From: HKST-UBA178 sp965223815
GTDB lineage: Bacteria > Pseudomonadota > Gammaproteobacteria > Chromatiales > Chromatiaceae
Length of the DNA stretch: 64,000 nt
Direction: 5' to 3'
Assembly (NCBI GenBank): GCA_965223815.1
Contig: OZ245019.1
Location: 1,798,001 to 1,862,000 of the forward strand
A model generated the notes under the pieces. The model was given only the letters and a program-made list of their open reading frames with translations. It had not been told where the DNA came from and ran no database searches. A program made the translations under genes and the position numbers. Shown here piece by piece: positions 9,571-17,798 of this stretch; position 1 is the first letter of the stretch; each line of letters starts with the position of its first letter.

Positions 9571-9611
9571 AACTAATAACTAAACTAATCGCTTACAACA
9601 AGGAGAACGAC

Positions 9612-9866
9612 ATGTCCAAGGGGCAGAGCTTACAAGACCCTTTTCTCAACGCCCTGCGTAAGGAGCACGTACCCGTTTCGATATTTCTAGTCAACGGAAT
9701 CAAGTTGCAGGGCCAGATCGAGTCTTTCGATCAATTTGTCGTACTTCTCAAGAATACCGTGAGTCAGATGGTCTACAAACATGCGATTTCTACGGTGGTA
9801 CCGTCCAGAAACGTCAAACTGTCGATGAATCAACCGGATAACCAGCCGGAGCCTGGCAACTATTGA
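9612..9866 (+). CDS. hfq: RNA chaperone Hfq
   Basis: Sm-like hexameric RNA chaperone that pairs small RNAs with mRNAs. The 84-aa protein has both Sm motifs: Sm1 in the stretch VSIFLVNGIKLQGQIESFDQ and Sm2 YKHAISTVVP, with the conserved N-terminal GQSLQDPFLNALRKE that forms the proximal RNA-binding face. The C-terminal tail is short and acidic/polar. It sits between miaA and hflX as in most Gammaproteobacteria. Confidence 0.99.
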   Translation: MSKGQSLQDPFLNALRKEHVPVSIFLVNGIKLQGQIESFDQFVVLLKNTVSQMVYKHAISTVVPSRNVKLSMNQPDNQPEPGNY

Positions 9867-9919
9867 GTTTTCCCTCAGACAACCGATTTTCCGGAGTTTC
9901 GGGTTAAGCGTGACCAGAG

Positions 9920-11203
9920 ATGTTTGAACGCCCGCAGCGAGGCGAAAAGGCGATTTTGGTGCACGTGGACCAGGGGGTCAACGCTGATTCTGAGGAACTC
10001 CAAGAATTTCGCGAACTTGCGGTATCCGCCGGGGCCTTACCTTTGGCTACAGTCACGGGCAGTCGCAAGGCGCCGGATCCCAGATCTTATGTTGGACGCG
10101 GCAAGGCTGCGGAGATCAGGGATTCCGTGGTCCAGGAGGGGGCTGAGCTGGTTATTTTTAACCACACCCTGTCACCGACTCAGGAGCGAAATCTTGAGCG
10201 CGAGTTCCAGTGCAGGGTCGTTGATCGAACCGGACTCATCCTCGATATATTCGCCCAACGAGCTAGATCGTTCGAGGGCAAGCTGCAGGTGGAATTGGCG
10301 CAGCTGCGGCATCTTTCCACGCGCCTGGTTAGGGGCTGGACTCACCTCGAGCGGCAGAAGGGTGGAATTGGGCTGCGTGGTCCGGGTGAGACTCAGCTGG
10401 AAACCGACCGCCGCTTGATTGGGCGTCGTATATCCCAAATTGGTAAGCGTCTTCAGAAGGTGGAAGGACAGCGTAATCAAGGCAGAAAATCGCGAAGCAA
10501 AGCTGAAATACCCACGATTTCACTGGTGGGATATACCAATGCCGGCAAGTCGACCCTCTTCAATTCATTGACCAATGCTGAGGTATACGCGGCAGATCAG
10601 CTTTTTGCCACGCTTGATCCCACGCTTCGCAGAGTAACGCTCTCCGATGATCGCAGTATGGTACTCGCCGATACTGTCGGGTTCATAGCCAATCTTCCCC
10701 ACGAATTGGTCGCGGCTTTTCGTTCCACTCTGCAGGAGACATCCGAAGCGGCGCTGTTGCTCCATGTTATCGATGCGGATAGCCATCAGCGCGCTGTCTG
10801 TGTCTCTGAAGTAAACGAAGTGCTGGATCAAATCGGTGCCAGCAAAATCCCTCAAATCGAAGTATTGAACAAAATCGATCTTCTGGATGAGGTCTCCCCC
10901 AAGATCGAGAGAGACCAGACCGGCGCGGTGCGAAGGGTTTGGATCTCCGCTGCCACGGGCGAGGGCCTGGAGCTGCTTCTTGAGGTACTGACGGAATTTT
11001 TTTATCAGGAAAGGGTCCACAGAGTGGTACAGTTGGGCCCGGCAGATGGTCGATTAAGGGCTCGACTGTTCGAATTGGGGCGCGTGCTTAATGAGCAAGT
11101 GACCGATGAGGGCGGCTGGGAGTTGGAGGTAGAGCTTCCCCGCAAAGTGTTTGAGCAGCTGAAACATCAGGAGCCTGAGCTGGAAGACCGACTTGTCGCT
11201 TGA
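9920..11203 (+). CDS. hflX: Ribosome-associated GTPase HflX
   Basis: A TRAFAC-class GTPase that binds the 50S subunit and splits stalled or heat-damaged ribosomes. The 427-aa protein has an N-terminal HflX domain (about 1-190, with YVGRGKAAEI and RGPGETQLETDRR), then the G domain with G1 GYTNAGKSTLFN, G3 DTVGFI and G4 NKIDLLD. It is followed by hflK and hflC; in E. coli these were once linked through phage lambda lysogenisation, but HflX acts on ribosomes and not on the HflKC protease modulator. Confidence 0.96.
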   Translation: MFERPQRGEKAILVHVDQGVNADSEELQEFRELAVSAGALPLATVTGSRKAPDPRSYVGRGKAAEIRDSVVQEGAELVIFNHTLSPTQERNLEREFQCRVVDRTGLILDIFAQRARSFEGKLQVELAQLRHLSTRLVRGWTHLERQKGGIGLRGPGETQLETDRRLIGRRISQIGKRLQKVEGQRNQGRKSRSKAEIPTISLVGYTNAGKSTLFNSLTNAEVYAADQLFATLDPTLRRVTLSDDRSMVLADTVGFIANLPHELVAAFRSTLQETSEAALLLHVIDADSHQRAVCVSEVNEVLDQIGASKIPQIEVLNKIDLLDEVSPKIERDQTGAVRRVWISAATGEGLELLLEVLTEFFYQERVHRVVQLGPADGRLRARLFELGRVLNEQVTDEGGWELEVELPRKVFEQLKHQEPELEDRLVA

Positions 11204-11320
11204 ATTGGCTGTTGTACTTGCTCCGTCTTGTCAACACACCTAAAATCGCCCTTTTGCTCCTGACGCTGCTGAGCAGGCGTCCGGGCAACCTACGTAACCT
11301 AACACAATTTGGAGTAGCCG

Positions 11321-12493
11321 ATGGCCTGGAATGAACCGGGTGGTGACAACAAGGACCCCTGGAGTGGCAAAGGCGACCAAGGTCCGCCCGACCTGGACGA
11401 AGTCGTAAAGAAAATGCAGGAAAAGCTGGGCGGCCTTTTTGGCGGCAAAGGCAGAGGTCGGGGCGGTAACGGTGGCGGATCAGGAGGATCGGGTTCGCTA
11501 CCCTTGCCTGGAGGCGCTGGATCCAAGGGAATAGTGGCGGTTATTCTGGCGGTAGTGGTAGTGCTTCTGCTGATAAAGGGTTTCTACACCATTGACCCTG
11601 CAGAGCGAGGAGTGGTACTGCGTTTTGGCGCTTTCCAGGATGTTACCCAGCCCGGCCCACATCTGATGATTCCCTTCATAGATCAGGTGATGAAGGTCAA
11701 TGTGGATCAGATTTCGTCGTTCAATTCAAAAAATACGATGCTAACGAAAGACGAAAATATCGTTGATGTCGAACTAACCGTGCAATCCAGGATACAGGAT
11801 CCGGTCGACTACCTGTTTCAGGATCAGAATCCTGAAAAGACAATTCGGGATGCTACCGAGACTGCTGTGCGAGAGACGATCGGCAAGAGTCGGCTTGATT
11901 TCATATTGACCGAGGGCCGTAGCTCCGTCGCGGAGAGTATTCGCAAGGCCACACAGGATATGATCAATACCTATCGCACCGGCCTGGAAATTACCAGTGT
12001 GAACATGCAGCCGGCGAAACCGCCAGAGCAGGTAAAAAGCGCCTTTGACGATGCGATCAAGGCACGAGAGGATAAGGTTCGCCTTGAGAACCAAGCCGAG
12101 GCCTACGCCAATGAGGTGATACCCAAGGCACGGGGTGCAGGCGCTCGTAAGGTGGAAGCGGCCAAAGCCTATCGCGACAGGGTAATAGCCGAGGCAAAGG
12201 GTGTGAGTTCCCGATTCCTCGCTGTTCTGAGCGAATATGAAAAGGCTCCCGAAGTTACTCGACAGCGTCTCTACATTAGTGCCCTCGAAGAGGTGTTGGG
12301 GAAAACTAATAAAGTAATCATGCGGGTGCCTGACGGGAATGCATTAATGTATCTCCCCCTGGACAAGATGATGAGGCAGTTACCGAGTGCGTCGCTGACT
12401 GATGAGTATGTATTACCCCAGCCGGAGCAGGTGCAGGTGCCAGTAGAGAGTGATCCGTTGCCTAGCAGCCGCGGCAGGAGGGTGCGTCGATGA
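11321..12493 (+). CDS. hflK: FtsH protease modulator HflK
   Basis: SPFH/prohibitin-family membrane protein that forms, with HflC, a large periplasmic cage around the FtsH protease and tunes membrane-protein degradation. The 390-aa protein has a glycine-rich cytoplasmic N-terminus (about 1-65), one membrane helix (about 68-86, IVAVILAVVVVLLLI) and the SPFH core starting FYTIDPAERGVVLRFG. The start ATG at 11321 has GGAG seven bases upstream. It overlaps hflC by four bases. Confidence 0.96.
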   Translation: MAWNEPGGDNKDPWSGKGDQGPPDLDEVVKKMQEKLGGLFGGKGRGRGGNGGGSGGSGSLPLPGGAGSKGIVAVILAVVVVLLLIKGFYTIDPAERGVVLRFGAFQDVTQPGPHLMIPFIDQVMKVNVDQISSFNSKNTMLTKDENIVDVELTVQSRIQDPVDYLFQDQNPEKTIRDATETAVRETIGKSRLDFILTEGRSSVAESIRKATQDMINTYRTGLEITSVNMQPAKPPEQVKSAFDDAIKAREDKVRLENQAEAYANEVIPKARGAGARKVEAAKAYRDRVIAEAKGVSSRFLAVLSEYEKAPEVTRQRLYISALEEVLGKTNKVIMRVPDGNALMYLPLDKMMRQLPSASLTDEYVLPQPEQVQVPVESDPLPSSRGRRVRR

Positions 12494-13365
12494 ATAGTGG
12501 AAAATATGGATTACTGGCTGCAGCAGGAATCGTATTGGTTGGTATTGTCTACGCCTCCGCGTTTACTGTTAGTCAGTGGGAATTAGCCCTCAAGTTGCGC
12601 TTGGGAGAGATCATCGCTTCAGACTACGATCCGGGGCTGCATTGGCGTGTGCCGATCATCAACGAAGTCAAGAAATTCGACCGTCGTATCCAGACCATGG
12701 ATGCGAGGCCGGAGAGATTTCTCACTATAGAGAAAAAGGACGTTATCGTAGATTCCTTCGCCAAGTGGCGTATTAGCGATGTCGCTCAATTCTTCCGCTC
12801 AACGGGCGGCGATAGCGCAAAGGCGGCCAGGTTGTTAATGGAGCGCATCAATACCAGCCTACGAGACGAATTTGGTAAACGCACAATCCTTGAAGTGGTC
12901 TCGGGGGAACGTTCCGAGATCATGGATCTGTTGACACGTGATGCCGACTCCAAAGCCGCTGAATTGGGCGTTGAGATCGTTGATGTGAGGGTAAAACAGA
13001 TCGATTTACCACCGGAAGTGAGTGAGTCCGTATATGGCCGCATGCGCGCGGAACGGGAGCGGGTAGCCCGCGACCTTCGCGCTCAGGGAGCGGAAGCGGG
13101 GGAGAGGATACGGGCAGATGCCGACCGCCAGCATACGGTAATTCTGGCGGATGCGTTTCGCGAAGCGGAAGAGTTACGGGGTGAGGGTGACGGGCAGTCC
13201 GCTGCCATCTTTGCCGAGGCGTATAGCAAAAACGAGGAGTTCTTTACCTTTTATCGCAGCTTGGATGCCTATCGAGAGATGTTCAGCAGTGGCAGCGATA
13301 TGATGGTCTTGGAGCCGGACTCCGAGATTTTTAGATACTTTCTGGATTCTACAGGAAAGCCCTGA
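12490..13365 (+). CDS. hflC: FtsH protease modulator HflC
   Basis: Partner of HflK in the SPFH cage around FtsH. The 291-aa protein has an N-terminal membrane anchor (about 7-25), the SPFH domain and a C-terminal Ala/Glu-rich coiled-coil (about 175-260) with the GEGDGQSAAIFAEAY segment common to HflC. Translation is coupled to hflK through the four-base overlap. Confidence 0.96.
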   Translation: MNSGKYGLLAAAGIVLVGIVYASAFTVSQWELALKLRLGEIIASDYDPGLHWRVPIINEVKKFDRRIQTMDARPERFLTIEKKDVIVDSFAKWRISDVAQFFRSTGGDSAKAARLLMERINTSLRDEFGKRTILEVVSGERSEIMDLLTRDADSKAAELGVEIVDVRVKQIDLPPEVSESVYGRMRAERERVARDLRAQGAEAGERIRADADRQHTVILADAFREAEELRGEGDGQSAAIFAEAYSKNEEFFTFYRSLDAYREMFSSGSDMMVLEPDSEIFRYFLDSTGKP

Positions 13366-13394
13366 GCTGCACTGGCCGAGGGTGAGGCGTTTAC

Positions 13395-13580
13395 ATGTGG
13401 CACGATCTGCTTGTCGCCCTGGCCCTTCTGATGGTCGTCGAGGGCATTATTCCCTTTCTCAGCCCCCAGGGCACGCGCAGGTTGATGCAGGCGGTATCCG
13501 AAATGGATAATCGTTCGATACGGGTTAGCGGCCTGGTTAGCATGATCCTGGGTGTGCTTGCTCTGTATATCGTTAACTGA
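13395..13580 (+). CDS. DUF2065 family small membrane protein (YjeT-like)
   Basis: A 61-aa protein with two hydrophobic helices (about 3-24 and 43-60) flanking a short polar loop with the SPQGTRRL stretch seen in YjeT. This family always sits between hflC and hisZ/purA in Gammaproteobacteria, which is the position here. Its function is not known; a role close to HflKC or FtsH is only suggested by the context. Confidence 0.88.
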   Translation: MWHDLLVALALLMVVEGIIPFLSPQGTRRLMQAVSEMDNRSIRVSGLVSMILGVLALYIVN

Positions 13581-13591
13581 GCTTTTTACCT

Positions 13592-14773
13592 ATGTCCGAA
13601 CACAGGCACTGGCTGTTGCCAGAGGGAATAGGCGAGACGCTTCCCCCCCAGGCACAGTCTCTGGAGCGATTGCGCAGGATACTGCTGGATCTTTACCAGA
13701 GTTGGGGGTACGAGTTGATATTCCCCCCGTTCGTAGAGTATTTAGAGTCGTTGCTCACGGGCACTGGCGGCGATTTGGATCTGCAGACCTTTAAGCTGAC
13801 CGATCAGGTCACCGGGCGTACCTTGGGGATTCGGGCCGATATCACACCTCAGGCCGCTCGTATCGATGCCCATCAGTTGCGACGCGATTGTCCCACCAGG
13901 CTCTGCTATCTGGGTACCGTGCTTGCGAGCCGTGCGAGCGCGCTGTCGGTGTCGCGTTCTCCGCTGCAGATTGGGGCTGAATTGTACGGTCATTCCAGTG
14001 TGGAGGCTGAGCTGGAAATACTCTGCCTAATGATTGAGACACTGCGGCGGTCGGGTATCAGCGATCTTCACCTGGATTTGGGTCATGTGGGGATTTACCG
14101 CGGGCTGGCTCGCCAGGCTGGCCTCAATAAACACCAGGAGCTGGCGCTGTTTGCTGCCTTACAACGCAAGGCCGTGCCGGAAATCGAATCCCTGGTCCGC
14201 AATTTCAAACTGGATTCTGCGATTTCAGGAATGCTGGTCTGTCTTGCCGAACTCAGTGGCGAGGGAGCGCTGCATGCAGCGTCTGATCATCTCAAGGACG
14301 GCTGCACTGAGGTACTGGAGGCTGTTAGTCAATTACAGCAATTGGATACCTTGCTAAGGGAACGCCACCCAGATTTGCCGGTGCACTATGATCTGGCTGA
14401 GCTGCGGGGTTACCACTACCATACAGGGGTTGTATTTGCTGCTTTCGTTCCGGCAATGGGGCAGGAGCTTGCGAGGGGTGGACGGTATGACGATATTGGC
14501 CGGGTTTTCGGTCGTGCCCGACCAGCCTGCGGTTTTAGCGCCGATCTCAATGTATTGCTGGATCTTGGCCGGGTCGAGCCGTCGACCGCGGAGCCAACAA
14601 TCTTCGCAGCATTCGATCGAGATCCCGGGTTGCGGGAGAGGGTTATGGCGCTTAGGGCATCTGGCCGGCGCGTAATTGAAGCCCTGCCGGGACAGACGGC
14701 GGGTGCCAAAGAGATGGGATGTGGGGAGATCCTGAACAAGAAAGACGGGCACTGGGTGATAGTTCCGGTCTGA
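13592..14773 (+). CDS. hisZ: ATP phosphoribosyltransferase regulatory subunit HisZ
   Basis: A catalytically dead paralogue of histidyl-tRNA synthetase that activates the short form of HisG in the first step of histidine synthesis. The 393-aa protein begins with the motif-2-like YELIFPPFVEYLESL, contains TGRTLGIRADITPQAARI and a C-terminal catalytic-domain-like RGGRYDDIGRVFGRARPACGFS, but it is shorter than HisS and lacks the anticodon-binding domain. It lies directly before purA, the usual place in Gammaproteobacteria that use HisG-short. Confidence 0.94.
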   Translation: MSEHRHWLLPEGIGETLPPQAQSLERLRRILLDLYQSWGYELIFPPFVEYLESLLTGTGGDLDLQTFKLTDQVTGRTLGIRADITPQAARIDAHQLRRDCPTRLCYLGTVLASRASALSVSRSPLQIGAELYGHSSVEAELEILCLMIETLRRSGISDLHLDLGHVGIYRGLARQAGLNKHQELALFAALQRKAVPEIESLVRNFKLDSAISGMLVCLAELSGEGALHAASDHLKDGCTEVLEAVSQLQQLDTLLRERHPDLPVHYDLAELRGYHYHTGVVFAAFVPAMGQELARGGRYDDIGRVFGRARPACGFSADLNVLLDLGRVEPSTAEPTIFAAFDRDPGLRERVMALRASGRRVIEALPGQTAGAKEMGCGEILNKKDGHWVIVPV

Positions 14774-14815
14774 ATCGGTTTGGTTTTAAGTTGAACAATA
14801 AAGAGAGCATAGAAA

Positions 14816-16111
14816 ATGGCCAAGAATGTCGTAGTAATCGGGACTCAGTGGGGAGACGAAGGCAAAGGCAAGGTTGTCGATCTGCTGACCGATAGGGCAC
14901 AGGCGGTAGTTAGATTCCAGGGAGGCCACAACGCCGGCCATACTCTTGTCATCGAGGGTAAACAGACGATACTCCATTTGATTCCGTCTGGAGTTTTGCG
15001 AGAGGGTGTCCGCTGTCTCATTGGTAATGGCGTGGTGCTCTCTCCCACAGCGCTGTTGGAAGAGTTGGATATGTTGGACCAGGGCGGTGTGCCTGCGATT
15101 GACAGATTGGGGATTAGCGAGTCCTGCCCCTTGATCCTTCCCTATCACATTGCCTTGGATCAGGCGCGTGAAAAAGCACGGGGCAAGAAGGCGATTGGCA
15201 CCACCGGCCGAGGGATAGGTCCGGCCTACGAAGACAAGGTTTCCAGAAGGGGGATCCGTTTCGGAGAATTGGCGGACCCTGGGCGATTCAAGGAACATCT
15301 GCGTGAGGTATTGGATTACCACAACTTCGTGTTGAAAAACTACTACCAGTTCGAAACCGTGGACTATCACAGTGTACTCGATGAAGCTCTGGCGCAGGCC
15401 GAGCGTCTGGTACCTTTGTCCGAGGACGTACCAGGTACGCTGCGGCGCTTCTCCGCCCAAGGGGCCAGTGTCATGTTTGAGGGAGCCCAGGGAGCGCTTC
15501 TCGATATCGATCACGGCACCTACCCCTACGTTACTTCATCCAATACGACATCGGGGGGCGCCTGCACCGGAACCGGTGTGGGCCCGAGGAATATCGACTA
15601 TGTATTGGGCATCGTAAAGGCCTATACCACAAGGGTGGGGGCGGGCCCTTTCCCCACGGAGTTGTTCGACCAGGTCGGTGAACACTTGGGTGAGAAGGGG
15701 CACGAGTTCGGTGCTACCACCGGCCGCCGTAGGCGCTGCGGATGGCTGGACACTGTGGCCCTGCGTCGCTCTCTGGAGATAAACAGCGTATCGGGGATGT
15801 GCATCACGAAATTGGACGTATTGGATGGTCTCGAAACACTGCGCATTTGCACCGGTTATAGATTGGATGGGGAACTGGTTGATACACCACCGGTGGGTGC
15901 CGATAATTTCGAACGTTGTGAACCGGTCTATGAAGAACTCCCCGGTTGGAAAGCTTCTACATACGGTGTTCATAGGCAGGAGGATTTACCGCAACAGGCC
16001 CGGGATTATCTCAACAAGATTGAGGAGATATGCGGTGTGCCCATCGACGTGGTATCCACCGGACCGGATCGGGAGGAAACCTTTGTTCTGAGGCACCCCT
16101 TTGACGATTAG
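14816..16111 (+). CDS. purA: Adenylosuccinate synthetase
   Basis: Joins IMP and aspartate with GTP to adenylosuccinate, the first committed step to AMP. The 431-aa protein has the N-terminal GTQWGDEGKGKVVDLL P-loop with catalytic Asp, NAGHTL (catalytic His), GTTGRGIGPAYEDK, FEGAQGALLDIDHGTYPYVT and the aspartate loop TTTGRRRRCGWLD-like sequence (ATTGRRRRCGWLD). It completes the nnr-to-purA block. Confidence 0.98.
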   Translation: MAKNVVVIGTQWGDEGKGKVVDLLTDRAQAVVRFQGGHNAGHTLVIEGKQTILHLIPSGVLREGVRCLIGNGVVLSPTALLEELDMLDQGGVPAIDRLGISESCPLILPYHIALDQAREKARGKKAIGTTGRGIGPAYEDKVSRRGIRFGELADPGRFKEHLREVLDYHNFVLKNYYQFETVDYHSVLDEALAQAERLVPLSEDVPGTLRRFSAQGASVMFEGAQGALLDIDHGTYPYVTSSNTTSGGACTGTGVGPRNIDYVLGIVKAYTTRVGAGPFPTELFDQVGEHLGEKGHEFGATTGRRRRCGWLDTVALRRSLEINSVSGMCITKLDVLDGLETLRICTGYRLDGELVDTPPVGADNFERCEPVYEELPGWKASTYGVHRQEDLPQQARDYLNKIEEICGVPIDVVSTGPDREETFVLRHPFDD

Positions 16112-16457
16112 CGACGTGCCGGGCGGTGGATGAATCCAGAATCGGGTGGCGCGGGATTGAATCTGGGAAGGCCTCTAGCTTGCACTGAGCCCTTTATCAA
16201 GCCACAGAAGACGAGATTGAGATCTTGAAATCCTGTTATCACAAAGGGCAGCAATCCCTTGCCCATGATCCCAGCCCCCGAGCTGCCCAACGATTTACCG
16301 GTGGAGATTCCCGTCGAAGGTTGATGAAGCGAGTGCATTACGGTTGAAAGTGTTCTCTACCTAGAGGTGGATTACCACCCAGTGCCTATTTGGCGTCACA
16401 CCACTCGGTTTGGTATCCTGCCCAAGTCACTGATTCAGAGGTTTTGAAGGAGGATAT
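16112..16457. other. 346-bp intergenic region between purA and the GacA-type regulator
   Basis: No open frame with a plausible start, no tRNA and no clear terminator hairpin with a T-run was found. The region must contain the promoter of the downstream regulator; only the strong AAGGAGG ribosome site (16446-16452) immediately before 16458 is evident. Confidence 0.5.
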
Positions 16458-17102
16458 ATGATCAGGGTTCTGTTGGTAGATGATCATGAGTTGGTGAGAA
16501 CCGGTTTTAGAATGATATTGGGGGACGACCCCGATATTGAAGTAGTCGGTGAGGCTAGTAGCGGAGAGGGCGCCATTGAACAGGTGCATGCCCTGAATCC
16601 TGACCTGGTCCTGATGGATGTAAACATGCCCGGTATTGGTGGCATAGAGGCCACCCGGAAGATCAAGCACAGGTTCTCCGATACCCAGATAATCGCTGTC
16701 ACCATTCATGCGGATGCACCTTTTCCCGAGCAGTTGCACGAGGCGGGTGCCCTAGGTTATGTCACCAAGGGTTGTCCCGCAGATGAGCTGTTCGAGGCTG
16801 TCCGTACAGTGGCGCAGGGAAAGCCTTTTATCTCCAATGAAGTTTCCCGCAAGATGACTCTGGCCAGATTATCGGGTGTAGATCCGGATAGCCCCTTCAG
16901 CAGGCTGTCTAGGCGCGAGATGCAGGTGTTGATGATGATCACTCAGGGACACAAGACCCAAGAGATATCCGATACGCTCTGTCTAAGCCCCAAGACCGTC
17001 AGTACTTACCGCCATCGCCTGTTCGGGAAGCTTAATGTTGAAACCGATGTGGATCTGACGCATCTTGCTTTGCGTTACGGCGTTATCGGGAACAATGGTT
17101 AG
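16458..17102 (+). CDS. Response regulator of the GacA/UvrY family
   Basis: A 214-aa two-component regulator: receiver domain (about 1-118, acidic pocket DDHE, phosphorylation Asp in LVLMDVNMPGIGG, Lys in VTKGCPADEL) and a C-terminal LuxR-type helix-turn-helix (about 145-205, LSRREMQVLMMITQG...SPKTVSTYRHRL). GacA/UvrY proteins receive signal from the GacS/BarA kinase and switch on CsrA-antagonising small RNAs. The position just upstream of uvrC is the hallmark of uvrY in Gammaproteobacteria, here with a glycosylase gene in between. The start is fixed by AAGGAGG five bases upstream. Confidence 0.92.
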   Translation: MIRVLLVDDHELVRTGFRMILGDDPDIEVVGEASSGEGAIEQVHALNPDLVLMDVNMPGIGGIEATRKIKHRFSDTQIIAVTIHADAPFPEQLHEAGALGYVTKGCPADELFEAVRTVAQGKPFISNEVSRKMTLARLSGVDPDSPFSRLSRREMQVLMMITQGHKTQEISDTLCLSPKTVSTYRHRLFGKLNVETDVDLTHLALRYGVIGNNG

Positions 17103-17734
17103 TGGCATTCGATCCGAATTGCCGGCGTTGTCCACGCCTCGCAGACTTCCTGGATGAGATTGGGGCGCGCTACCCGAGTTATCACTGCCGCCCGGTTCCA
17201 CCTTTCGGCGATCCTGACGCGAAACTGTTGATACTCGGCTTGGCACCGGGCATGCATGGAGCCAATGCCACGGGCCGGCCCTTTACCGGTGATTTTGCAG
17301 GCATTTTGCTTTACCAGACCCTTCATCGCCTCGGATTCAGCAACCGCGCCGAGTCGGTTTCCCAGGACGATGGATTGGTACTCAGGGGATGCCGTATCAG
17401 CAACGCGGTCAAATGCCTGCCTCCCGGCAACAAGCCGATAGGTAAGGAAGTAAACAATTGCAACGGGTTTCTCAGGGAAGAGCTGTCGACCATGCCCGTG
17501 GGCGCGGTGGTAATCGCTCTGGGAACCATAGCGCATCAGGCGGTGCTGAAGGCCGTTGGTCTCAAGCAGTCCGCTTACCGGTTTGGGCACAACAATCTGC
17601 ACCAGCTCCCCACTGGCCAGCACCTGCTGGATTCTTACCACTGCAGCCGCTACAACACCCAGACCCGCAGACTGACGCCGGAGATGTTTTTCCAAGTATT
17701 CGAACAGGCCAAACGTCTGCTGCAGACTAGCTGA
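17102..17734 (+). CDS. Family 5 uracil-DNA glycosylase (UDGb type)
   Basis: A 210-aa DNA repair glycosylase. The motif GLAPGMHGANATGRPFTGD is that of family 5 UDGs, whose members remove uracil and often hypoxanthine and lack the catalytic Asn/Asp of other families. Four cysteines fit an iron-sulfur cluster: CxxC at about residues 7-10, one in NAVKCLPPG and one in NNCNGF. The C-terminal HCSRYNTQTRRLT is the second active-site motif, with Cys where many relatives have Pro. The GTG start overlaps the last base of the regulator stop, so it is probably co-transcribed. Placement between a uvrY-type gene and uvrC groups two excision-repair genes. Confidence 0.86.
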   Translation: MAFDPNCRRCPRLADFLDEIGARYPSYHCRPVPPFGDPDAKLLILGLAPGMHGANATGRPFTGDFAGILLYQTLHRLGFSNRAESVSQDDGLVLRGCRISNAVKCLPPGNKPIGKEVNNCNGFLREELSTMPVGAVVIALGTIAHQAVLKAVGLKQSAYRFGHNNLHQLPTGQHLLDSYHCSRYNTQTRRLTPEMFFQVFEQAKRLLQTS

Positions 17735-17798
17735 AGCAACGGCTTTACCGGTCGCCGGGGCCAGGTTCCAAGGTAGACTATCGGTTTATAATCCGGCA

